From Candidatus Binataceae bacterium (GTDB lineage: Bacteria > Desulfobacterota > Binatia > Binatales > Binataceae), in NCBI GenBank assembly GCA_030042765.1, contig JASHZA010000115.1, positions 1 through 8,363 of the forward strand: a stretch of DNA of 8,363 nucleotides, in the 5' to 3' direction. The notes beneath the pieces are model-generated. The model ran no database searches and had not been told where the DNA came from. It saw nothing but the letters and a program-made list of their open reading frames with translations. A program made the translations under genes and the position numbers. Below are positions 1-6,479 of this stretch, piece after piece (position 1 is the stretch's first letter; every line of letters begins with the position of its first letter).

Positions 1-2
1 TG

Positions 3-1673
3 TTGCGCCGCTTTGGTACACCGATCGGCCTTAAACCCAACTTTACCATCCTCGACCGCTCCGACATGGAGGACGTAGTAAACCTGCTGCGTACGCGGAT
101 GGGGCTGGGATCAAAGGATCGCCGCTTCCCGAAGAAAGGAACGATTGCCGAAGCAATCAGCATGGCGCGCAACAAGAATCGCGCCCTCAAAACGGAGCTC
201 GAGGTCGACTTTCCTCACCTGCTCGAACACGAACGCGAGATTCTCGCAATCGCCGAGAAGTATGAAGAGTACAAGCGCGAGCGCGCCTTGCTCGATTATG
301 ACGATTTGCTCTATCGGCTGGCCGAGCTCCTGAGTGCGAACCAGGCCGTGCGCGAACGACTCTCGAGCACTTATCGCTACATCATGATCGATGAGTACCA
401 GGACACCAATGTCATTCAGGCCGAGTTGGTGCGAATGCTCGCGGCGGCGCATCGCAACGTAATGGCGGTCGGTGATGACGCTCAATCGATATATTCGTTT
501 CGCGGCGCGAACTTCCGCAATATCATGGATTTTCCGGGGCTTTTTCCGGAGACCCGCGTAATCAAGCTCGAGGAGAATTACCGCTCCTTTCAGGGAATCC
601 TGGACGTCGCCAACGAGGTGATCTCGCGCGCGACCGAGAAATACACCAAGGCGCTGTTTACCCAGCGCCGCGGTGAGATCCGCCCACTCCTGGTGCGCGC
701 GGCCGACGAGCACATGCAGTCGCGTTTCGTCGCGCAACGCATCCTGGAGTTGCGCGAGGACGGGATCAACCTCGGCGAGATCGCGGTGCTGTTCCGTTCC
801 AGCTTCCACTCGTTCGACCTCGAACTCGAGCTGCAGCGCCGCGACATTCCATTCGTCAAGCGCGGCGGCTTCAAGTTCATCGAAACCGCTCATATCAAGG
901 ACGCGCTGGCGCATCTGCGCGTCATCGCGAATCCGGCCGACGCGGTCTCATGGCTCCGCACGCTCGTGCTAATCAGCGGGATCGGCAACCGCCGAGCCGA
1001 ACGGTTGATCGAGGAGATCGTGAATTCGTCTGAGCCCGAAAGGACACTGACCGCGAGTGCGGCGCAGTTTGGCGGACGCGGGCAAGCCGCCGCCGCTGGA
1101 TGCATGCGGTTGGCCACTTTGCTGCAGGGTCTGCGCGCTGGCTCCGGCCGGCCGGCCGAACAACTCGCCGCGGTGCTCGACTACTATTTGCCGATCATGC
1201 GCGAGGCCTACCCCGACGATTACCCCAAGCGCGAACGCGATCTCGAGCATTTCCAGAATCTCGCTGAGCGCTACCGTAGCCTCGAGTCGATGCTCGCCGA
1301 CATGGCGCTCGAGCCGCCAAGCGATTCGATCGGCGATGTCCTCGCGGTTGAACCCGAGGAGGGTTACGTCACCCTCAGCACCATCCATTCGGCCAAGGGT
1401 CTCGAATGGCGGGTGGTGTTTCTGATCTGGGCTGCCGACGGACGCTTCCCCGGGCCTATGAGCGTGGGAACGGACGAGTTGGAGGAGGAACGCCGGCTGA
1501 TGTACGTCGCGAGTACCAGGGCGCGCGACGAACTTTACATCTCGTATCCGATCTACATGTTCGACCGCAGCATGGGGCATGTGATGGGCCGGGTGTCACG
1601 TTTCCTCGAGGATTTGGACCCCAAGGTGCTGCCGACCGCGATGCTCCAGGAGGCCGAGGACGACACGGCCTAG
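3..1673 (+). CDS. UvrD/PcrA/Rep-family ATP-dependent DNA helicase (SF1A), 5'-truncated by the window edge
   Basis: A 3'-5' DNA helicase of superfamily 1A, expected to unwind duplex DNA in repair or replication restart. Counting from the first visible codon, the sequence shows a DYDDLL segment at 98-103, the Walker B box DEYQDT at 130-135, motif III GDDAQSIYSFRGA at 157-169, motif IV ENYRS at 191-195, motif V TIHSAKGLEW at 460-469 and motif VI RRLMYVASTRA at 497-507. The reading frame is open at the left edge and the Walker A (GxGKT), Q motif and motif Ia are absent, so roughly 90-120 N-terminal residues lie outside the window; this is truncation by the window, not a broken gene. After motif VI only about 50 residues follow, ending in an acidic tail (EAEDDTA), so the Tudor-like C-terminal domain of E. 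coli UvrD and PcrA is missing. I therefore avoid naming it uvrD, pcrA or rep. Family assignment is very secure; the exact orthologue is not. Confidence 0.95.
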   Translation: MRRFGTPIGLKPNFTILDRSDMEDVVNLLRTRMGLGSKDRRFPKKGTIAEAISMARNKNRALKTELEVDFPHLLEHEREILAIAEKYEEYKRERALLDYDDLLYRLAELLSANQAVRERLSSTYRYIMIDEYQDTNVIQAELVRMLAAAHRNVMAVGDDAQSIYSFRGANFRNIMDFPGLFPETRVIKLEENYRSFQGILDVANEVISRATEKYTKALFTQRRGEIRPLLVRAADEHMQSRFVAQRILELREDGINLGEIAVLFRSSFHSFDLELELQRRDIPFVKRGGFKFIETAHIKDALAHLRVIANPADAVSWLRTLVLISGIGNRRAERLIEEIVNSSEPERTLTASAAQFGGRGQAAAAGCMRLATLLQGLRAGSGRPAEQLAAVLDYYLPIMREAYPDDYPKRERDLEHFQNLAERYRSLESMLADMALEPPSDSIGDVLAVEPEEGYVTLSTIHSAKGLEWRVVFLIWAADGRFPGPMSVGTDELEEERRLMYVASTRARDELYISYPIYMFDRSMGHVMGRVSRFLEDLDPKVLPTAMLQEAEDDTA

Positions 1674-1711
1674 TGCTGGAAAGACTCCTACTGACCACAG
1701 GCGCCACTGCC

Positions 1712-1727
1712 CTGCCCGGACGGGCGG
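1712..1727 (+). terminator. Weak hairpin after the helicase gene, possible terminator
   Basis: Stem CTGCCC (1712-1717) pairs with GGGCGG (1722-1727) around a GGAC tetraloop, with one G-U pair, and is followed by CTTTACTC. It lies 38 bases past the helicase stop codon. The trailing run of T is short and interrupted, so an intrinsic terminator is only a possibility; read-through into the membrane protein gene is equally likely. Confidence 0.25.
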
Positions 1728-1810
1728 CTTTACTCGCCGGTGCGCGCCAGATTCTTCCAAAAGTGCTATTGAGAGCGGGGCGAGGAAGGGCGCGCGGAGC
1801 CCCTCGCCGC

Positions 1811-1815
1811 GGAGG
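1811..1815 (+). promoter_or_regulatory. Ribosome binding site of the NnrU-family gene
   Basis: GGAGG lies five bases before the ATG at 1821 and fixes that start. A possible 7-bp stem (GGCGAGG at 1779-1785 with CCTCGCC at 1802-1808, 16-base loop) sits directly upstream and leaves this site unpaired. Confidence 0.8.
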
Positions 1816-1820
1816 ATAAG

Positions 1821-2510
1821 ATGGGGCCGGTCGTAGCGATCGGATTCTGGGCGGTCATGTTCGTCGGCACGCATCTGGTCATTTCTTCAGCGCGCGTGCG
1901 GCCGGCGCTCGTCGCGGCGATCGGCGAGATGCCCTATCGCGGCATATACTCTGCTGCGGCTTTCGCGACTCTCATTCCCTTGATCATCGTATTCAGCCGC
2001 CACAAGCATGCCGGGGCGATGCTCTGGTACTTGCGTGGCGAGGCACCGCTTAGATGGCTCGCGTGGCTCTTGATGCTGGCGGCGCTTATCTTCCTTGTTG
2101 CAGGCCTCATCAACCCGAGTCCCGGAGCAATCGGCGGGCCCGCGGAACAGCGTCCCCGAGGGATCATCAAGATTACGCGCCACCCGAGCTTTGTCGCCTT
2201 CACGCTGTTCGGGCTCGCGCACATGCTGATGAACGGGTGGCTGGGCGACTTGCTCTTTTTCGGCAGCTTCCCCGCGCTTGGAATCCTTGGAGGGTTCCAT
2301 CAGGACCGCCGCAAGCTGACCGAGCTTGGCGAAGGCTACCGCAGATTCGTCGCCGAGACCTCGTTCTTCCCGGGAACCGCCCTGCTGAGCGGGCGTCAGC
2401 AATGGTCGCGGGCGGATATGCCGTGGCTGGCGATCGGAATCGGTGCTGCGGCGACGATCCTGATTGTGATCGTGCACCCCTTCTTGTTCGGCGGGTTGCC
2501 GCTAGGATGA
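1821..2510 (+). CDS. NnrU-family integral membrane protein
   Basis: A 229-residue, strongly hydrophobic inner-membrane protein. Likely membrane segments lie at about 3-23, 41-59, 79-97, 122-138, 143-159 and 203-223. The block ITRHPSFVAF (118-127) followed by GLAHMLMNG (131-139) is the signature of the NnrU family, which also contains plant 15-cis-zeta-carotene isomerase (Z-ISO), a heme b enzyme. Histidines at 18, 121, 134, 160 and 219 are candidates for heme or metal ligands; this is inferred from the family and not shown here. NnrU was named from denitrification gene clusters, but no nitrite or nitric oxide reductase gene is present, and many bacteria carry NnrU proteins outside such clusters, so the role here is unknown. 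The start is supported by GGAGG five bases upstream. It follows the helicase by 147 bases and converges with the methyltransferase gene. Confidence 0.88.
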   Translation: MGPVVAIGFWAVMFVGTHLVISSARVRPALVAAIGEMPYRGIYSAAAFATLIPLIIVFSRHKHAGAMLWYLRGEAPLRWLAWLLMLAALIFLVAGLINPSPGAIGGPAEQRPRGIIKITRHPSFVAFTLFGLAHMLMNGWLGDLLFFGSFPALGILGGFHQDRRKLTELGEGYRRFVAETSFFPGTALLSGRQQWSRADMPWLAIGIGAAATILIVIVHPFLFGGLPLG

Positions 2511-2531
2511 CCTCGCGAACTTTCCAGCCGG

Positions 2532-2547
2532 CGGCGCGCTAGCGCCG
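2532..2547 (+). terminator. Hairpin between convergent genes, possible weak terminator
   Basis: CGGCGC (2532-2537) pairs with GCGCCG (2542-2547) around the tetraloop GCTA, followed on the plus strand by AATTTCGT. It begins 22 bases after the nnrU-family stop and contains the minus-strand stop codon of the methyltransferase. The stem is GC-rich but short and the T tract is poor. It could weakly terminate the plus-strand transcript. Confidence 0.35.
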
Positions 2548-3612
2548 AATTTCGTATAGCACCGAGAACGCATCCTTGACCGGCAGCCGCTGGAAGCTTG
2601 AAAAGCCCGCTGTGGCCGCGAGTTCGCGGGCTTTGGGCTCGCCCATCAACGCTCCGATTCCCGCGCCGCCATGCGCAAGCGACACGGTCATGCAGTAAAG
2701 CGTGCTCGCCGAATACATCATCCGCCCCATAGGATTGATGTTGTCTTCCGGGCGGTTCGAGACGTTCACTTCCACCATCAGGTAGCTACCGTCAGATTTA
2801 AGTGCGTTGCGGATGGATTTGAGCAGGCCGCCCGGATCGACCGAATCGTGGACTACATCGAAGGTCGCAATAAAGTCGAACTGTTCGGCCGGCAGCCTGG
2901 TGCAATCGACGACATCGAAGGTTACGCGGTCTGCTACGCCTGCGGCTTTCGCATTCGCGCGTGCCCGTTCGACCGACCCCGGATGGGCGTCGTAGCCGAA
3001 GATACGCGCCTTGGGGTACGCGGTCGCCAACGCGATCACCGCGCGCCCGCTGCCGCATCCGACGTCCAGCGCGGTCCCACCGGCGTTGAGCCGTTCGACT
3101 ACCTGCGGCATCGCGGGCATCCACTTGCGAATCAGTTGATGGCGGTACATGGGCGCGGATCCGCGCTCGATCGCTTCGAACACCTCGGGCGGATATTCGC
3201 TCTGCGCCAGGCCCTTGCCGGTGCGGAACGACTCGAGCAGTTTCGGAGCCATTCCCACTTCTGGCACGACCATCTGCATGAATCCGCCCATGTAGAACGG
3301 CGATTCTTCGTTGGCAAGGATCATCGCGTTTTCGGGGGACATCGAGTAGCGCGAAGTCGAAGGATCGTAGCTGATGTACTTTGCGGCAGTCATCGCGCCG
3401 AGCCATTCGCGCAGATAGCGCTCGTTAAGTCCGGTGCGCTCGGCAAGCTCTACGCTGGTCACCGCGCCGGCTCCGGCAAGCGTCTTGAAGATCCCGAGGC
3501 GGTCGCCGATGTACGTGAGGGCGCCCTGCATCGCCGCGCCGAGGTCGTTCATCATCAGGCCGGCGAATTCCTTCACTTTGCCCCAGTCGATGTTTTTTTG
3601 CTCTTCGGCCAT
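2539..3612 (-). CDS. Class I SAM-dependent methyltransferase with N-terminal winged-helix domain (Rv2258c-like)
   Basis: A 357-residue cytoplasmic protein. Residues about 25-95 form a helical, winged-helix-like segment (DRLGIFKTL, then ELAERTGLNERYLREWL at 55-71), as in the dimerisation domain of Rv2258c and of many small-molecule O- and C-methyltransferases. The Rossmann core follows: motif I LDVGCGSGRA at 182-191, the acidic residue after strand 2 at D208 in GYDAH, VVDC at 234-237, and the motif II strand FDFIATFDVVHD at 245-256. The end of the fold is SYLMVEVNV at 276-284. No DPPY or NPPF motif is present, so it is not an adenine-specific DNA methyltransferase; the substrate cannot be read from the sequence. 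The ATG at 3612 has AGGAAG seven bases upstream. It lies 112 bases downstream of polB on the same strand, so cotranscription is possible, with no evident functional link. Confidence 0.9.
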   Translation of the reverse strand: MAEEQKNIDWGKVKEFAGLMMNDLGAAMQGALTYIGDRLGIFKTLAGAGAVTSVELAERTGLNERYLREWLGAMTAAKYISYDPSTSRYSMSPENAMILANEESPFYMGGFMQMVVPEVGMAPKLLESFRTGKGLAQSEYPPEVFEAIERGSAPMYRHQLIRKWMPAMPQVVERLNAGGTALDVGCGSGRAVIALATAYPKARIFGYDAHPGSVERARANAKAAGVADRVTFDVVDCTRLPAEQFDFIATFDVVHDSVDPGGLLKSIRNALKSDGSYLMVEVNVSNRPEDNINPMGRMMYSASTLYCMTVSLAHGGAGIGALMGEPKARELAATAGFSSFQRLPVKDAFSVLYEIRR

Positions 3613-3619
3613 GTTTGGT

Positions 3620-3625
3620 CTTCCT
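3620..3625 (-). promoter_or_regulatory. Ribosome binding site of the methyltransferase gene
   Basis: On the minus strand AGGAAG stands seven bases before the ATG at 3612, which supports that start over internal methionines. The rest of the 112-base gap up to polB (3613-3724) shows no convincing promoter; the best match, TTGCCT with 17 bases to TTTACG, is poor. Confidence 0.65.
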
Positions 3626-3724
3626 GCCGCACGAATTTCGCCGCAGTCCTCGCCCGTAAAGTTGATGCCGGGGAGCTAGGCAAACGCGGCTTCCCTTCCA
3701 CTAGCAGGTTTGTGTCGCGCCCGG

Positions 3725-6052
3725 CTACTTCGCCGGTTTTGCTCCGGAATCGGCAAACATATCCTGCTGGGCCGGAGACTCTTCGGCCGGCCCTTCCAGT
3801 TCCTTAGGTTCGAACAATCCCGGCCTTTCGGCGAACGGACGGAATTTTTCGTACAGGTCTGCGAGCTTGGCCTGATAATACTCTACGTTCTCGTCGGGTT
3901 TCTCCGGGTCATAATCGGACGCCATCTTGGCCGCCACCGCGACCTTCACTTTGGCGCCGCGGCCCGTGACGTAATACGAGATCTGATCCCCGCTCAGGTA
4001 GGGACGGTCGGCCTTGAGCGCCAGTTCGTAGGCGGCGGAAACGTTGCGGCGTTTGCCCCCGATTTTCTCGCGGTAAATCCCGGGCGAGTCCTGCAACGTC
4101 TCGGTCTTCATCAGCTTGGCAATGCCGATTTCGTGACGCTCGATGCGCTGGCGGTAATCCTCGTAAAGTTTCGCAGTCTCGACGTGCCGGTCGGTCAGCA
4201 AAAGCTCGAAAAATTCCTCCATGAAGCGGCGCTGGAAACGCTCGAGTCCGCGCGACTTCAGACCCGATCCGCGGATCGTCATCTCTCCACGATCGTCGAG
4301 CAGAACATAATTCTTCATCTTGTAGCTGAGCATCGCCGGATAGCGGCCGTCGATTTCGAGCCGGATCCCAGGCGGCATCGTCGCACCGATTTGCTCCAAC
4401 AGCTTCTGGGCCGCATTCTCGTCGCCGAGCGCAAACGGAGCGACGAAATAGATACCGTCGGTGTCGACCTCGATCACCTGCGCACCCCGTGCTTCCAATT
4501 CGACTATCGCGCGTTGAATCAGTGCGCGGCCTCGGCTGGTCACCGTGTTGGCTTGGATGAAATCGTTGAAATGGCCGAGTGAGAAGCCGAGATAGCCGTA
4601 AAAGGAATTAATCAGGATTTTGAACGTTTGCTGAAGCGCTTCGAGATTGCGCCGCTCGGGACCCTCGAGTTCGCGAACCGCTGCCTTGGCCTGCACGCGG
4701 AAACTGCGGAGATCGCTGAGCATCCGCAGAAACACCCCCAGGCGGTCGTGGGCGGGCGCGTGACCGCCCTCCAGCATCAGCGACGGATAAAGCGAGGTTA
4801 CGTCGCAATGGAGTACGTTGCGGGCGACTCCGCATCGGCGCATCTCCGTGTAGCCGCCCGCGACCTCGGTCGGTTCGCTGGGTTCCGGAATCGAATGCCG
4901 CTGGGCGAGATATGCGCGCATCAGGAGCGCATCAATTTTGGTCGCGTTCCCCCGCAGGACCGCGTTCTGATACGAGTACGGAAAGATCTGGGCCTGCACG
5001 AAATAGCTCGGCGCCAGCATCTCGGCCAGCGCGCCCGCCTCGCGCGTATCGTCGAGCGCGTAGGCCATGACCTCCTCCGGCTGATTCTCGAAGTGATAAC
5101 TGATGTGCGAGGCGTCAAGGTAGACGCGGCCTTCGCGCGCCACGCCGAAATGCTGCGCCAGTTCCTTCAGACCGAATCCCTCGAGTTCGCGACTGGCGAT
5201 GTCGTAATGCTGCGCGAGAAGCCAGGTGTCGACGATACTGCGGCCGTATATGTCGTAGCGGCGGTAGGCGATCACCCTCTCCGCAATTTGCATGCGCGAA
5301 GCGCGCGCATACAATCCTCTCCCGTCCCGTCCAAGCGCGAGGTCGATCCTGTGCCGCTGCGCCCGTGCTTCCAGGTACTCGAGGTCAAACCGAAAAAGGT
5401 TGTGTCCCTCTATAACGTCGGGATCGCGTTCGCGCACAATCCGCACCAACTCCGCGAGCATCGCGCGCTCATCCATTTCCCTGCCCGAAAGCACGCGCTC
5501 GAATCCCTGCGAGTCGGTGATGGCGATAGCGATGACCCGATCGCCGTCACGCGCCGCGCTGGGAAATTCAAAGCCCGGACTCACGTAGGTCTCGATATCG
5601 AGCTGGAGCCGGTGCAGGTCGTTGAACTGCAACCCCATGAAATAGGTTGTCCCGGTGAGCATCAGGTACTGCTCAACCGGATCGGCAAGGATCAGGTAAG
5701 GGGCGTCGGGCGCCCCTGGTGCCTTTCCGGTGATCTTGCGCAGATGGCGTCGGGCGTTGTCCAGGCCGTCGGTCGCATTGAAAGTAACGAGAAACCTGAA
5801 ACGAAAGTCACCAGCGAGTTCGGTGGCCTGATGGGGCGCGTGCAGCCCCTTTAGCATCTCGCGATCTGCGACCAGAGCAAACAATATCAGCGGGCGCCGT
5901 TCGCGGCGGAGCGCACCGCCAACGCGGCGGAACACTTCAACTTCAGTCCTGGAGGCTATCTCGACCGCGACCACGCCGCTATCGGCAGGGTCGCCAAAAA
6001 GCAGACGGTTGCCGTAAAACTGGCCGGAAATCGTTTGATAACGGTTCACCAC
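3725..6052 (-). CDS. Family B DNA polymerase with 3'-5' exonuclease (bacterial PolB)
   Basis: A 775-residue DNA-dependent DNA polymerase. The proofreading exonuclease has Exo I DIE at 152-154, Exo II N218-LFRF-D223, and Exo III with Y331 and D335. The polymerase domain has the linker GGY at 399-401, motif A DVTSLYPS at 417-424, motif B K478-ILINSFYG at 478-486, motif C VDTDG at 529-533 and the thumb-side KNY at 580-582. All catalytic acids are intact (D152, E154, D223, D335, D417, D530, D532), so both activities are expected. Only about 53 residues separate motifs A and B, clearly fewer than in archaeal PolB. The tail holds QQDMF at 762-766, resembling a beta-clamp binding peptide. There is no cysteine cluster and no intein. 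The start is GTG; a second GTG directly follows at 6049, and GAGGG at 6055-6059 sits two bases from the first and five from the second, so 774 residues is equally possible. It is divergent from rpoD. By analogy with E. coli Pol II, a repair or translesion role is likely; the symbol polB is used in that broad sense. Confidence 0.95.
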   Translation of the reverse strand: MVNRYQTISGQFYGNRLLFGDPADSGVVAVEIASRTEVEVFRRVGGALRRERRPLILFALVADREMLKGLHAPHQATELAGDFRFRFLVTFNATDGLDNARRHLRKITGKAPGAPDAPYLILADPVEQYLMLTGTTYFMGLQFNDLHRLQLDIETYVSPGFEFPSAARDGDRVIAIAITDSQGFERVLSGREMDERAMLAELVRIVRERDPDVIEGHNLFRFDLEYLEARAQRHRIDLALGRDGRGLYARASRMQIAERVIAYRRYDIYGRSIVDTWLLAQHYDIASRELEGFGLKELAQHFGVAREGRVYLDASHISYHFENQPEEVMAYALDDTREAGALAEMLAPSYFVQAQIFPYSYQNAVLRGNATKIDALLMRAYLAQRHSIPEPSEPTEVAGGYTEMRRCGVARNVLHCDVTSLYPSLMLEGGHAPAHDRLGVFLRMLSDLRSFRVQAKAAVRELEGPERRNLEALQQTFKILINSFYGYLGFSLGHFNDFIQANTVTSRGRALIQRAIVELEARGAQVIEVDTDGIYFVAPFALGDENAAQKLLEQIGATMPPGIRLEIDGRYPAMLSYKMKNYVLLDDRGEMTIRGSGLKSRGLERFQRRFMEEFFELLLTDRHVETAKLYEDYRQRIERHEIGIAKLMKTETLQDSPGIYREKIGGKRRNVSAAYELALKADRPYLSGDQISYYVTGRGAKVKVAVAAKMASDYDPEKPDENVEYYQAKLADLYEKFRPFAERPGLFEPKELEGPAEESPAQQDMFADSGAKPAK
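3755..3769 (-). other. Putative sliding-clamp binding motif encoded at the PolB C-terminus
   Basis: Codons 762-766 read QQDMF, nine residues from the end and inside a charged, proline- and alanine-rich tail that is probably disordered. The bacterial beta-clamp consensus is close to Q-L-S/D-L-F, and E. coli Pol II ends in QLGLF. The Q, D and F positions match and M replaces L. Inferred from the motif only. Confidence 0.5.
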
Positions 6053-6479
6053 TACCCTCGAGACTCCGATTCTGCATCCCGGAAGGAGCCCTCCACAACC
6101 GCCGAACCGTCGAATCCGGGTTTAAAAGTCCAGGGAGGCGGGGCCATTTTCGCGGAGGCGGCATGACTTCGCCTGAAAAGGGGGCATGTCGCCTCGCAAG
6201 AAACAAATAGCTCTAGCCCCCGGACTTGGTGTATATTAAGCGAGCAGGGGTGGCGCTGTGGGTCGTCGAACCCCGCGTACCAAAATCGTTGTTATCTTTC
6301 TTGTAGAGGGCGCAGAGCAACCCACCGTGACCGGCGAAGCACATCTTAAGTTGACTTGCTACAAGTGGGCCTAATATATTGAGCCGCTTGGTCAGATTTT
6401 CGCATCGTTACAGAACTCGAATCGGCAACGGTGGTAGCCCGTCAACTCTTAGTGAGGGGTCGAACCGGCTTTCCATCGG
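6053..6479. other. Divergent intergenic region between polB and rpoD
   Basis: This 427-base stretch has no recognised gene. It contains the rpoD promoter at 6351-6380, a repeated GGAGGCGG at 6134-6141 and 6154-6161 (20-base period), and an inverted GGGGGC (6180-6185) and GCCCCC (6216-6221) pair around a 30-base loop. There are two very short plus-strand ORFs: ATG 6163 to TAG 6210 (15 residues, preceded by GGAGG at four bases) and GTG 6258 to TAA 6374 (38 residues). I see no tRNA, no clear riboswitch, and no good minus-strand promoter for polB. Confidence 0.7.
6351..6380 (+). promoter_or_regulatory. Sigma-70 promoter of rpoD
   Basis: TTGACT at 6351-6356 (five of six matches to TTGACA) and TATATT at 6375-6380 (five of six matches to TATAAT) are separated by 18 bases. 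A transcript would start near 6387, giving an untranslated leader of about 93 bases to the ATG at 6480 or about 153 bases to the one at 6540. An overlapping TAATAT at 6372-6377 has a 15-base spacer and is less likely. Confidence 0.7.

Noticed and set aside
2671..3807. 378-codon plus-strand frame over the methyltransferase gene
   Set aside because: It is antisense to a clear Rossmann methyltransferase and runs across the intergenic gap into polB; its composition is that of a shadow frame.
3710..5854. Long plus-strand open frames opposite polB (290 and 408 codons)
   Set aside because: They are antisense to a gene with complete catalytic motifs, give low-complexity His/Arg/Val-rich products with no recognisable domain, and arise from high G+C at third positions.
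3..6052. Helicase, methyltransferase and polymerase read together as a defence system
   Set aside because: The methyltransferase is of the small-molecule Rv2258c-like type with no DNA methyltransferase motif, an nnrU-family gene and a convergent junction separate it from the helicase, and no nuclease or sensor gene is present.
5979..6206. 75-codon minus-strand frame overlapping the start of polB
   Set aside because: It starts at TTG without a ribosome binding site, overlaps the polB N-terminus in another frame, and is Pro/Arg/Trp-rich without a recognisable motif.
6053..6300. Minus-strand promoter for polB
   Set aside because: TTGCGA, TTTTAAA and TAATAT-like strings occur on the minus strand, but none has a partner at 16-18 bases.
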